From Polaromonas sp. (GTDB lineage: Bacteria > Pseudomonadota > Gammaproteobacteria > Burkholderiales > Burkholderiaceae_C): 64,000 nt of DNA. The stretch covers positions 49,121 through 113,120 of the forward strand of contig JAQGNE010000037.1 in NCBI GenBank assembly GCA_028291985.1. Direction: 5' to 3'. Below are positions 48,482 to 57,004 of the stretch, one piece after another. The notes beneath the pieces are model-generated. The model saw nothing but the letters and a program-made list of their open reading frames with translations. It did no database searches and was not told where the DNA came from. Within the stretch, counting starts at the first letter, position 1. Each line of letters begins with the position of its first letter. A program made the translations under genes and the position numbers.

Positions 48482-50032
48482 ATGTATCTGCGCGCCGGAC
48501 TTGTCTCGCTGGGTTTGCTGCTTGTCAGCCGGCTTTTAGGGCTGCTGCGCGAGTCGGCCCAGGCCGCAGCATTCGGCGCCACCGGCATGGGGGATGCGGT
48601 CATCGTGATGTTCACGCTGCCCGACTTGCTGGTTGGCGTGCTGGCGAGCGGTGCGTTGTCCTATGTGCTGCTGCCATTCTGGGCGCAACAAGACGCGTAC
48701 GCCGTGCAACGCAGCCAGCGGCAGGCTGCCTGCAGTGTGGTGATTGTCGGCGCGCTGCTGGCGCTGCTGGTCTGGCTGATGCGCAGTTCAGTGAGCCGGG
48801 CATTGGCCCCGGGCCTGCAGGAAGACATGGCAACGCTGGGTGCGGCCTCGCTGGCATGGAGCGCCGTGGTGCTGCCGCTGGCCCTGCTCTCGGCGTTGTG
48901 GACCACCCGGCTGCAGCATGAGCGTGATGCTGTCGGCATGTACGCCGGCAGCTTGCTGGTGAACCTGCTGCTCATGGCAGCCCTGGCGCTGATGGCGGTA
49001 ATGGGAGCGAAGGCTTTCAGCAGCGCTACCAGCGTGGGGGTGCTGGGCAGCTTTCTGGTGCTGGCCATGCTGGCGCGCCTGGCGTGGCTGTACTGGCGGC
49101 TTCCGCAACAGATAGCCTTGCCCGCATCAGCGCCAGCATCGGGACGGGCTACTGCCGGTCTGCCCGGGCCAACCATCTGGTTATGGGCGGCGCTTTCCTC
49201 GGGCATGCTGTTGCTGCTTCCGGTCGTCGCCCGTAGCCTCGCGTCGTTGGCGGGAGAAGGCGCTTTGGCTTATTTCAACTACGCGTGGAAACTGATCGAG
49301 CTGCCGCTGGTATTGGCGGTTCAGCTGGTTGCCAGCCTGGCGTTTCCGGCCATTACCCGTACGGCGCCTGCATCGGCAGAACGCGCGAAGGCACTGGAAC
49401 TGTCCTTCATGCTCGCCTGGTCGCTGGCTTGCGCGGCTGTTGCGGTCGTGGGCGTGTTTTCATTGCCGCTGGCAACCTTGCTGTTTGGCTGGGGCCGGAT
49501 GGGCGCTGAAGATTTGCAGGTGATTTCCCAGTGGGGTGCAGCCGGTGTCTGGTCGCTGTTGCCGCAGGCTCTGATTGCGGTTGTGCTGACGGTCATGGCG
49601 ATATCGCAGCACATGCAGGTGGCGGTACGGGCGTACGCAGCCGGTATCGCAACGCTGGCCATCGTGGGCTGGTGGGGCGCAACGCAGGGGTTGATGAGCG
49701 GCCTGGCGGTGATGTATCTGCTCAATATTGTGCTGGCTGGGGTTGCGTTTTTACTGCTTTTCAGCCAGCGACACAGCTTGCGTGCAAGCATGCCGGTGTT
49801 GCCCATGCTGGCGCCCCTGGTCGTGTGCAGCGGCCTGGTTCTTTCAAAACCGTGGCTTCCCGAGATGGGCTTGGCCGGATCGGCGTTGCTGGCAACCGTA
49901 TTTGGAATCGTTGTCATGGCCAGTGCCCTGGCAGCGAGCCCTTTGCTACGCGGTGCCGCTCTACACTCGCGTGGAAATGTTCGCACGAGCGCCGCAAAAA
50001 ATTCGGCTGAAGCCACACGACTGCATGATTGA
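48482..50032 (+). CDS. MVF-family (MurJ/MviN-like) polyprenyl-glycan flippase, probably not MurJ itself
   Basis: A 516-residue integral membrane protein with about 14 hydrophobic segments. The N-terminus keeps the MurJ pattern S-R-L-L-G-L-L-R-E (Arg about 17 and 23) and T-L-P-D-L-L. The Arg pair after that in E. coli MurJ (L-P-N-L-L-R-R, R52 essential) is Val-Gly here. It is the first gene of the glycan cluster, overlaps the aldolase gene by eight bases and is far from rpsT, its common neighbour elsewhere. I infer a glycan-lipid flippase for the cluster product; a lipid II role cannot be excluded. A GATAAT just upstream of the ATG hints at a very short leader. Confidence 0.85.
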   Translation: MYLRAGLVSLGLLLVSRLLGLLRESAQAAAFGATGMGDAVIVMFTLPDLLVGVLASGALSYVLLPFWAQQDAYAVQRSQRQAACSVVIVGALLALLVWLMRSSVSRALAPGLQEDMATLGAASLAWSAVVLPLALLSALWTTRLQHERDAVGMYAGSLLVNLLLMAALALMAVMGAKAFSSATSVGVLGSFLVLAMLARLAWLYWRLPQQIALPASAPASGRATAGLPGPTIWLWAALSSGMLLLLPVVARSLASLAGEGALAYFNYAWKLIELPLVLAVQLVASLAFPAITRTAPASAERAKALELSFMLAWSLACAAVAVVGVFSLPLATLLFGWGRMGAEDLQVISQWGAAGVWSLLPQALIAVVLTVMAISQHMQVAVRAYAAGIATLAIVGWWGATQGLMSGLAVMYLLNIVLAGVAFLLLFSQRHSLRASMPVLPMLAPLVVCSGLVLSKPWLPEMGLAGSALLATVFGIVVMASALAASPLLRGAALHSRGNVRTSAAKNSAEATRLHD

Positions 50033-50855
50033 TCTGCTGACCATCACCAACAGCCCCGAGCAGGCATGGCAATGCGATCAACTGGCCGGTATGCGCATTT
50101 TTGTGGACCTTGAACGAAAGGGCAAGGCAGAGCGTCAGGCGGGCCGCAACACTTTCATCAGCTCGCATCAAATGGCGGACGTCGCCCGCGTCAAGGCGGT
50201 TTTGAAGGCGTCGCGCCTGATGGTGCGCGTCAACCCGATCGACCTGGCCGACCTGCAGGCCACTGCCAGGGAAGTCGATGAAGTGATCAACCAGGGCGCT
50301 GACCTGATCATGCTGCCCATGTTCAGCACTGCTGAAGAGTTGCGCCATTTTTCTGCCATCCTCAACGGGCGTGTGCCTGTCGTTCCGCTGCTCGAAACCG
50401 CCGGCGCGCTGCACTCCATGCATGAATGGATAGAGACGGATGGCATCCATGAAGTGTTTGTCGGCCTGAACGACCTGCACCTGTCGCTGGGCTGCCGCTT
50501 CATGTTCGAGCCCTTGCTGCAGGGGCACGTCGACCGGGTAGCCAAAGCGTCAGGGGAAGCGGGCCTGCGCTTTGGCTTTGGCGGCATTGCCCGGATGGAT
50601 GAGGGCCTGCTGGCCGGTCGCGATGTGTTGGGTGAGCATTTGCGGCTGGGCTCACAGGCAGTGATTTTGTCACGCACCTTCAACCGCACGGTGAGCAATC
50701 CGCAGGGCGATATTGCCTTTGAGGACGCGGTAGCCGAGTTGAGAAAGGCCGAGCGGGATCTGCTGCACCGACTGCCGCAGGAAGTCGAGCGGGACCACCT
50801 GCGTGTGGACGGTTTGATCCGGCAATTGGCTGCCGTGGACAGGCATGGCGCATGA
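50025..50855 (+). CDS. HpcH/HpaI aldolase/citrate lyase family protein
   Basis: A 276-residue TIM-barrel protein with V-P-L-L-E-T-A-G-A-L carrying the metal-binding Glu, V-G-L-N-D-L-H-L-S-L-G with the Asp ligand, and M-R-I-F-V-D-L-E-R-K-G-K near the start. This is the class II pyruvate-type aldolase fold. The ATG is the one overlapping the flippase stop; a longer in-frame start inside the flippase gene is not supported. Such proteins are unusual in surface-glycan operons. The overlaps on both sides (8 and 4 bases) argue that it is functionally part of this one. Substrate unknown. Confidence 0.85.
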   Translation: MIDLLTITNSPEQAWQCDQLAGMRIFVDLERKGKAERQAGRNTFISSHQMADVARVKAVLKASRLMVRVNPIDLADLQATAREVDEVINQGADLIMLPMFSTAEELRHFSAILNGRVPVVPLLETAGALHSMHEWIETDGIHEVFVGLNDLHLSLGCRFMFEPLLQGHVDRVAKASGEAGLRFGFGGIARMDEGLLAGRDVLGEHLRLGSQAVILSRTFNRTVSNPQGDIAFEDAVAELRKAERDLLHRLPQEVERDHLRVDGLIRQLAAVDRHGA

Positions 50856-51406
50856 AACGGTTTATGGACATCTTGCTCTCGCTGGCGGCGCTGGTGGCGC
50901 TAGCGCCCGTCATGGTGGCGGCTGCGGTTGCGATTGCGCTGGGAGACGGAGCGCCGGTGCTGTTTCGCCAGAGCCGCCTTGGCCTGAACGGCCGGCCTTT
51001 TGACATGCTGAAATTCCGCAGCATGCGAAAGAACGCAGCAGCTACCGGCCCTTACTTCACCCAGGCTGATGATTCCCGCATTACGCCGGTCGGCAGGTTC
51101 ATACGCCGCACCAGCATCGACGAACTGCCGCAACTTCTTAACGTGCTGAAGGGCGACATGAGCCTGGTTGGACCCCGGCCTGATGTGCCGGTACAACGCG
51201 GGCTGTACAGCGACGCAGATTGGGCGCAGCGTTGCAGCGTGCGCCCAGGCATCACCGGCCTGGCGCAGGCGAAAATACGCTCTGCCGGGACGCAGGAGCA
51301 CCGGCTGGAGCTGGACCTGCAATACACGCGAGAAGCGAGCGTCTGTCTTGATCTGAAAATCATGTGGTGGACGCTGGAACGCCTGAACGGCAAGGAAAGC
51401 AACTGA
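50852..51406 (+). CDS. Bacterial sugar transferase (PglC/WcaJ-type priming phosphoglycosyltransferase)
   Basis: Transfers a sugar-1-phosphate to undecaprenyl phosphate to start a glycan. The 184-residue protein has one N-terminal membrane helix (M-D-I-L-L-S-L-A-A-L-V-A-L-A-P) and the catalytic core: F-R-Q-S-R-L-G, F-D-M-L-K-F-R-S-M, R-R-T-S-I-D-E-L-P-Q-L-L-N-V and S-L-V-G-P-R-P. The Asp-Glu catalytic pair lies in S-I-D-E-L-P. The small size is like Campylobacter PglC, which uses UDP-diNAc-bacillosamine, a sugar this cluster should make. ATGA overlap with the aldolase gene. Confidence 0.92.
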   Translation: MKRFMDILLSLAALVALAPVMVAAAVAIALGDGAPVLFRQSRLGLNGRPFDMLKFRSMRKNAAATGPYFTQADDSRITPVGRFIRRTSIDELPQLLNVLKGDMSLVGPRPDVPVQRGLYSDADWAQRCSVRPGITGLAQAKIRSAGTQEHRLELDLQYTREASVCLDLKIMWWTLERLNGKESN

Positions 51407-53199
51407 TGTGCGGAATTTTTGGCTATTGGGATCGTGCACGCAGGCCGCTGGAAGCAGCGGCCATTGCGGGCATGGCGCAAAAGCTGGTTCATCGCGGCCC
51501 CGATGATGAAGGCGTCTGGAGCCAGCCAGCGCGGGGCGTTGCCATCGGAAACCGCCGCCTGTCCATCATCGATATCGGTGGCGGCCATCAGCCTTTTGTG
51601 TCCGACGATGGCATGGTTGCAGTGGTGCAGAACGGCGAGATATTCAACCATATCGAGCTGGCAGCCGATTTGCGCCGGCAAGGCGTTCATCTGAAGACTG
51701 GCTCCGACACCGAAGTGATTTTGCGGCTTTACGAGCGCCATGGCATAGGCTTTGCCAGCATGCTCAATGGCATGTTTGCGATAGCGATTGACGACGCCCG
51801 TGAAGATGCGCTGTACCTGGTGCGGGACCGTGTCGGCGTCAAGCCGCTCTATGTGTGCGACGACGGCCAGCGCATGCTGTTTGCCTCGGAAATCAAGGCA
51901 ATAGTGCCTGTAGCCCAGGCATCGCCTGCTCTTGTTGCTACTGATTTAGTAGCAATTCACCATTACCTCAGTTTTAACTACATTCCGGCGCCATGGACGA
52001 TTCACCAGGGCATCAAGCATGTCATGCCAGGCACCTGGATGAAATTCAAACGCAGCGGCGTTGAAACACAGCGCTGGTGGAGCCTGGCTGACCAGCAGGA
52101 ACGCGACTACCGGTTTGAGGAATGGTCCGAAGATTTCATGGCCATACTCGACGATGCGACCCGCATACGTTTGAGGGCAGATGTGCCGTTTGGCGCGTTT
52201 TTGTCGGGTGGCGTGGACTCCAGCACCATCGTCGGCCTGATGGCCCGGCACGTGAAAGCGCCCGTCAAAACGTTCTGTATTGGGTTTGAAGACCCGCGCT
52301 ACGACGAATCGGCATTCGCGTTGCAGGCGGCCAGGCGTTTCGGCTGCGACCACACCATGGAAGTCGCCGAGCTGAACATGCTCGATCAGTGGCCGCGCGT
52401 GTTGTATCACCTCGATCAGCCGCATGGCGATGCGTCATTCATGCCCACGCTGCGGGTGAGCGAGCTGGCCGCGAAACACGTCAAGGTCGTGCTGACCGGC
52501 GACGGTGGGGACGAGCTATTTGCCGGCTATGACAAGTACGCCGCTTTTTTTGCGCGGCCCGACGCGCAGACGCTGCCGGATGGGACGTTCCAGCGGCAGT
52601 ATTTTGATTCCATCTCCCTGTTTTCAACCGCGGCCAAGAGCGCGCTGTACCAGCCTGAAATTTGCGATCAACTCGGCGGCATTGACAGCTTTGAGCAGGC
52701 CGCCAAACCCTGGTTTGACGAGTCACGACACTTTGACCGTATCAACCAGGCGCTGTACCTGGACATGCAACTGCTGCTGAGCGGCAACAACCTCGCCAAG
52801 CCCGACCGCATGGGCATGGCGGTCGGCATCGAGGCCCGCACACCGTTTCTGGATTACCGCATGATGGAGCTGGCCTTCCGATCGCGCAGCGCAACCAAGC
52901 TGTCGGCTGCGGGTGACAAAAAGCACTGGTTCAAAAAAGCTGCTGCGCCGTTGATCGGTGACGAATTGGCGTATCGCAAAAAGCAGATGTTTACGGTGCC
53001 AGTAGGGGATTGGTTTCGGGCGGAGAGCTATGTTTGGCTGAACACCACGCTGGGCCATAGCGGGTTGGTGGGTCAATTGTTCCAATCCGGCGTCATCGAT
53101 TCGATGCTGGAGCGTCACCGCCATGGCAGCGCCAATTTCACGAGGGAGCTGCGGGCACTGGTGGCGCTCGCGCTATGGGAGCGCAATGCCGCGCGCTGA
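51406..53199 (+). CDS. asnB: Asparagine synthase (glutamine-hydrolysing) homologue
   Basis: The Ntn glutaminase domain starts M-C-G-I-F-G-Y with the nucleophilic Cys2. The synthetase domain has the PP-loop S-G-G-V-D-S-S and L-T-G-D-G-G-D-E-L-F-A-G-Y. The 597-residue length is normal. It uses the ATG overlapping the sugar-transferase stop (T-G-A-T-G). In glycan clusters such proteins often amidate a sugar acid or peptide rather than free aspartate, which is a possibility here. A perfect eight-base palindrome of the mini-repeat type lies in frame at 51935-51955. Confidence 0.9.
   Translation: MCGIFGYWDRARRPLEAAAIAGMAQKLVHRGPDDEGVWSQPARGVAIGNRRLSIIDIGGGHQPFVSDDGMVAVVQNGEIFNHIELAADLRRQGVHLKTGSDTEVILRLYERHGIGFASMLNGMFAIAIDDAREDALYLVRDRVGVKPLYVCDDGQRMLFASEIKAIVPVAQASPALVATDLVAIHHYLSFNYIPAPWTIHQGIKHVMPGTWMKFKRSGVETQRWWSLADQQERDYRFEEWSEDFMAILDDATRIRLRADVPFGAFLSGGVDSSTIVGLMARHVKAPVKTFCIGFEDPRYDESAFALQAARRFGCDHTMEVAELNMLDQWPRVLYHLDQPHGDASFMPTLRVSELAAKHVKVVLTGDGGDELFAGYDKYAAFFARPDAQTLPDGTFQRQYFDSISLFSTAAKSALYQPEICDQLGGIDSFEQAAKPWFDESRHFDRINQALYLDMQLLLSGNNLAKPDRMGMAVGIEARTPFLDYRMMELAFRSRSATKLSAAGDKKHWFKKAAAPLIGDELAYRKKQMFTVPVGDWFRAESYVWLNTTLGHSGLVGQLFQSGVIDSMLERHRHGSANFTRELRALVALALWERNAAR
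51935..51955 (+). repeat. In-frame palindrome inside asnB homologue
   Basis: TTGCTACT (51935-51942) pairs perfectly with AGTAGCAA (51948-51955) around GATTT. The AT-rich patch encodes L-V-A-T-D-L-V-A-I and stands out from the surrounding GC-rich sequence. It probably belongs to the same dispersed family. Confidence 0.5.
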
Positions 53200-54409
53200 G
53201 TTGCCCGTCTGGCTATTTGTCGCCTATGGCGGCGGCCATATTCGTATGCTGCTACCGGTGGCGCAGCTGGCCCGACAGCAGAAAGTCGCGGTGCCCGTCA
53301 TCCTGGCGTTGACGACGGCAGCTGCCGTGGCCTTGGACGAGGGATTCCAGCCGCTGGGTTTTGCCGACTTTTTGGAACCGCAAGACACCGCTGCGCTGGC
53401 CATTGGCCGCGAGCTGGTGGCCGGGCTGCCCACGGCGCCCGTTGATCTGCGCGAAAGCGCGGCCTATTTGGGGCTGTCTTATGCGGACCTGGCGGGCAGG
53501 CAGGGCGAGCAGCAGGCAGCCAGCCTGTACACCAGCATGGGCAGGCAGTGCTTTGAGCCGGTGGGCGTACTTGAAAGAATCATCAACAAGCTGCAGCCCG
53601 ATTTGGTGGTGGCGACGAATTCGCCGCGTGCGGAAAGAGCGGCCATCTTCGCGGCAGGCCGCTTGGGCATCCCGTCCGCCTGCGTGGTCGACCTGTTTGC
53701 GGTGGACGAAGCCGCCTGGATCGGCAGGCCTGGTTATGCCAACCGTGTTTGCGTGCTCAACGACGCGGTGCGCGAGCGACTGGTGGCGGCCGGCCGTGAC
53801 CCGCGAGAGATCGTGGTCACCGGTAATCCTGCGTTTGACAAGCTGCAACTGGAGACCACGATAAGAGCAGGTCGCGCACTGCGCCAGGCGCAGGGATGGA
53901 ACGGTGTTCAAGTCGTGGTGTGGGCATCGCAACCCGAGCCTGCGAGTCATCCTTCGGTACCCGCGCGGGGCGGTGACCCTTCGCTACCCGGGCGAATTGA
54001 GCGGGCGCTGATGCGCTGGGTCAGTACCGCTTCGGACCGCGTATTGGTCGTTCGCCGCCATCCCAGCGAGCCTGCCCCATCGGAGGTCACACCAGAGGCG
54101 CGCATCTACGGGGATGGGCGACAATTCGACTTGCACCCGCTGTTGCATGCTGCCGATGTTGTGGTGACGATGAACTCGACCGTCGGCGTCGAAGCTCATT
54201 TGGCAGGGCTGCCGGTTGTTCAAGTGCTGGGATCGCTATTTGACGACTCCGTGCCCCTAGCACGTTTCGGCATGGCCGTTGCCTGTACCGACCCCGCGGA
54301 CCTTGGCGTCATGCTGGACGACATTGTCAGGCGGCAGCCGTGTCAGCGGGCACTATCCCAGCCATCACAGGCGGCGCAAGCAGTTTTAGACGTATTGAAG
54401 GACATATGA
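53186..54409 (+). CDS. GT-B-fold protein of unknown specificity, candidate glycosyltransferase
   Basis: A 407-residue soluble protein. Features of a two-Rossmann GT-B or UDP-GlcNAc-2-epimerase fold are visible: an N-terminal F-V-A-Y-G-G-G-H-I-R-M-L-L-P-V nucleotide or acceptor loop, I-V-V-T-G-N-P-A-F-D-K-L, R-R-H-P-S-E and H-A-A-D-V-V-V-T-M-N-S-T-V-G-V-E-A near the C-terminus. I cannot name donor or acceptor. The ATG inside the asnB 3' end gives a 14-base overlap. It is the only candidate inter-sugar glycosyltransferase in the cluster, so it may add the nonulosonic acid or amino sugar. Confidence 0.65.
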   Translation: MPRAELPVWLFVAYGGGHIRMLLPVAQLARQQKVAVPVILALTTAAAVALDEGFQPLGFADFLEPQDTAALAIGRELVAGLPTAPVDLRESAAYLGLSYADLAGRQGEQQAASLYTSMGRQCFEPVGVLERIINKLQPDLVVATNSPRAERAAIFAAGRLGIPSACVVDLFAVDEAAWIGRPGYANRVCVLNDAVRERLVAAGRDPREIVVTGNPAFDKLQLETTIRAGRALRQAQGWNGVQVVVWASQPEPASHPSVPARGGDPSLPGRIERALMRWVSTASDRVLVVRRHPSEPAPSEVTPEARIYGDGRQFDLHPLLHAADVVVTMNSTVGVEAHLAGLPVVQVLGSLFDDSVPLARFGMAVACTDPADLGVMLDDIVRRQPCQRALSQPSQAAQAVLDVLKDI

Positions 54410-54410
54410 G

Positions 54411-55586
54411 ATGAGCGTTTTTCTGAACCTCGAACCCAAGAACGTGGCGCAGCTGTACAAGCTGCCCGCCGAGGTGAAGTTTTGCAAGCTATGCACCGTG
54501 TCCAACCAGCGGCCGCGCATTATTCTTGATGCTGAAGGCATTTGCGCTGCTTGTCACTACGCCGTGTACAAGCGTACCCAAGTCGATTGGGACCAGCGTG
54601 ATGCGGAGTTGGGCGCTCTTTGCGACCAACACCGAAAATCCGATGGCAATTACGACGTGATAGTGCCTTGCAGCGGTGGCAAGGATGGCAGCTTTGTGGC
54701 GCATCAGCTCAAGTACAAGTACGGCATGAACCCGCTGTGCGTGACCTGGGCTCCCCTCATGGCCACGGAGATCGGCCGTCGCAACCTGGATGCGTTCTTG
54801 CGGGCGGGTTTTAACCATGTACTGGGTACACCCAACCCGGTTGTCACGCGCAAGTTAACACAGCTGTCGTTCGCGCATCTGGGAGACCCGTTCCAGCCCT
54901 TCATTTACGGCCAAACCAACTACCCGCTGCACATGGCCGTCAAGCACGACGTGCATCTGATCATGTATGGCGAAAACGGCGAGGTGGAGTATGGCGGTGA
55001 CATGAAAAACGCGTTCAAGCCGACGCGCGACATCGCCGATCACGACAAGCATTATTTTTCTGGGCTACCGCCCGAGTTCTGGGCTGAGCATGGCGTGTCC
55101 CTGTCTGATCTGCGAGCCTTTATGGCGCCGCCTTATGCAGACATCCTGAAGAACAAGACCGAAATTCATTTCTTCGGCTATTACAAGTTTTGGGATCCGC
55201 AAGAAAATTTTTATTACTGCGTGGAGAACACCGGCTTTGCACCCAACACCGAGCGATCGGAGGGCACCTATTCCAAGTACGCCAGCCTGGATGACCGGAT
55301 CGACGGCTATCACTATTACCTGGCGTACATCAAGTTCGGCATCGGCCGCACCACCTCGGATACGGCGCATGAGATTCGCGACAACAAAATAACGCGCGAA
55401 GAGGGCGTCGCGCTGGTGCGTCGCTATGACGGCGAGTTTCCGCAGCGCTACCTGCGCGACTTTATCGACTATTGCCAAATTACCGAGGAAGAGTTCCACG
55501 CGGTGATCGACAGCTGGCGTGGCGATCACATTTGGAGGCGCGAGGGCGACCACTGGAAGCTGCGCCACGCCGTTTGGGAAAGTTGA
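54411..55586 (+). CDS. N-acetyl sugar amidotransferase (WbpG/PseA-like PP-loop enzyme)
   Basis: A 391-residue protein that starts with Cys pairs likely to bind zinc (F-C-K-L-C and I-C-A-A-C), then the PP-loop P-C-S-G-G-K-D-G-S for adenylation, and Y-G-Q-T-N-Y. WbpG and PseA convert an acetamido group of a nucleotide sugar to acetamidino, using ammonia from HisH/HisF-like partners encoded next to it. That arrangement is exactly present here. The likely substrate is CMP-legionaminic acid or a precursor. It starts one base after the previous stop and is separated from hisF by none. Confidence 0.9.
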   Translation: MSVFLNLEPKNVAQLYKLPAEVKFCKLCTVSNQRPRIILDAEGICAACHYAVYKRTQVDWDQRDAELGALCDQHRKSDGNYDVIVPCSGGKDGSFVAHQLKYKYGMNPLCVTWAPLMATEIGRRNLDAFLRAGFNHVLGTPNPVVTRKLTQLSFAHLGDPFQPFIYGQTNYPLHMAVKHDVHLIMYGENGEVEYGGDMKNAFKPTRDIADHDKHYFSGLPPEFWAEHGVSLSDLRAFMAPPYADILKNKTEIHFFGYYKFWDPQENFYYCVENTGFAPNTERSEGTYSKYASLDDRIDGYHYYLAYIKFGIGRTTSDTAHEIRDNKITREEGVALVRRYDGEFPQRYLRDFIDYCQITEEEFHAVIDSWRGDHIWRREGDHWKLRHAVWES

Positions 55587-56366
55587 ATGGCGCACAGCGT
55601 ACGCATCATCCCGCGGTTAGACATCAAGGGGCCCAATCTCATCAAGGGCATTCATCTGGAGGGCTTACGCGTGGTTGGCGATCCGCAAGAGTTCGCCCTG
55701 CGTTATTACGCGCAGGGTGCCGACGAGCTGCTGTTTATGGACATCGTCGCCAGCCTCTACCAGCGCAACAACCTCACCGACATCATCAAGCGCGCGGCCG
55801 ACCAAGTCTATGTGCCGATCACAGTGGCCGGCGGTATCCGCTCACTGGATGACGTCAGCAAAATGATGGCTTCAGGTGCCGACAAGGTAGCGATCAACAC
55901 GGCCGCCATCGCACGGCCACAGCTGGTAGCCGAAGTGGCTCGGCGATTCGGTTCGCAATGCATGGTGCTAGGCGTCGAAGCCAAGCAGGTGGAGGCCGGC
56001 CGCTGGGAAGCCTACACTGACAACGGCCGTGAACGCACTGGCAAGGATGTGGTGCAGTGGGCGCGCGAGGCGGTGGACTTAGGCGCGGGCGAGATTTTGC
56101 TGACGTCGGTAGACCGGGAAGGTACGCGAAAGGGATTCGACATTGCCCTTTTGCAGCAGGTTTGCGACGCGGTACAGGTGCCGGTGATTGCCAGCGGAGG
56201 CTTTGGCAAGGCGGCAGACCTGGTAGCGGCGTGCGCAAGCGGTGTGTCTGGCGTTGCGATTGCTGATGCCTTCCACTGGAATCGTATGTCCTTGGCGCAG
56301 GTCAAGCGGGCTGCCGTGGATGCGGGGCTGGATGTGCGGCTGTCAGAGCCGGGGTACGCGGAATGA
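55587..56366 (+). CDS. hisF: HisF-like cyclase subunit paralogue serving the amidotransferase
   Basis: A TIM-barrel protein of 259 residues resembling imidazole glycerol phosphate synthase HisF: R-I-I-P-R-L-D-I-K-G-P-N-L-I-K-G-I, P-I-T-V-A-G-G-I-R-S and L-L-T-S-V-D-R-E-G-T. No other histidine gene lies nearby. WbpG clusters carry such HisF2/HisH2 pairs, which generate and channel ammonia. I infer that role rather than histidine biosynthesis, though the fold alone cannot prove it. It directly follows the amidotransferase stop and overlaps hisH by four bases. Confidence 0.9.
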   Translation: MAHSVRIIPRLDIKGPNLIKGIHLEGLRVVGDPQEFALRYYAQGADELLFMDIVASLYQRNNLTDIIKRAADQVYVPITVAGGIRSLDDVSKMMASGADKVAINTAAIARPQLVAEVARRFGSQCMVLGVEAKQVEAGRWEAYTDNGRERTGKDVVQWAREAVDLGAGEILLTSVDREGTRKGFDIALLQQVCDAVQVPVIASGGFGKAADLVAACASGVSGVAIADAFHWNRMSLAQVKRAAVDAGLDVRLSEPGYAE

Positions 56367-57004
56367 GCATTCCGGTTACCGTCATTGACTATGGCATCGG
56401 CAACCTGCTCAATGTGGTGCGGGCGCTGGAGCATTGCGGCGCGTCTGTACGGCTCGTCGACAAAGCCTCGGCCCGAGACATGGACGCCCCGCGCCTGGTG
56501 CTGCCGGGCGTGGGTGCTTTTGGCGACGGCATGGCAGAACTGCGGGCACGTGGCTTTGACGAGCTGGTCAAGCGCTTTGCAGATACTGGGCGACCTTTTT
56601 TGGGCATCTGCGTAGGCATGCAAATGATGTTCGACGCCAGCGAAGAAATGGGTGTGCACAAGGGTCTGGGCCTTTTGGATGGGCGTGTGCTGCCTGTGCC
56701 AGCCGTGGGCGTCGATGGCACGCCGCATCGCATACCGCATATCGGATGGAGGCCGCTGGAGAACGCGCGCGACTCATGGGACGGAGGCGTGCTGGCGGAA
56801 TTGCAGCCGCACGAGCGTGTTTATTTTGTGCACTCGTTCGCCGCAATGCCGGCAGTCAGGGGCGTGCGGTTGGCCGATGTCAGCTATGACGGACAAACCA
56901 TCTGCGCGGCCGTTCAGCGGGACAACCTGCACGGATGTCAGTTTCATCCCGAGCGGAGCGCACTGCCGGGCCTGGCCATGCTGCAAAGGTTTCTTGCCTT
57001 ATGA
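56363..57004 (+). CDS. hisH: HisH-like glutamine amidotransferase paralogue
   Basis: A class I glutaminase of 213 residues: I-D-Y-G-I-G-N-L at the start, the catalytic Cys in F-L-G-I-C-V-G-M-Q, and the His-Glu pair in C-Q-F-H-P-E-R-S. It should release ammonia from glutamine and pass it through the HisF-like partner to the WbpG-like enzyme. Start by ATGA overlap with hisF; its stop likewise overlaps the cytidylyltransferase ATG. It lacks the operon context of genuine histidine synthesis. Confidence 0.92.
   Translation: MSIPVTVIDYGIGNLLNVVRALEHCGASVRLVDKASARDMDAPRLVLPGVGAFGDGMAELRARGFDELVKRFADTGRPFLGICVGMQMMFDASEEMGVHKGLGLLDGRVLPVPAVGVDGTPHRIPHIGWRPLENARDSWDGGVLAELQPHERVYFVHSFAAMPAVRGVRLADVSYDGQTICAAVQRDNLHGCQFHPERSALPGLAMLQRFLAL

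Noticed and set aside
48482..50032. Assigning the symbol murJ
   Set aside because: The residue pair equivalent to R52-R53 is Val-Gly and the context is a glycan operon, so lipid II flipping is not supported from sequence alone.
55587..57004. HisF/HisH as part of a histidine operon
   Set aside because: No hisG, D, B, A, I or E nearby, and both genes are fused by overlap to a WbpG-like enzyme and nonulosonate genes.
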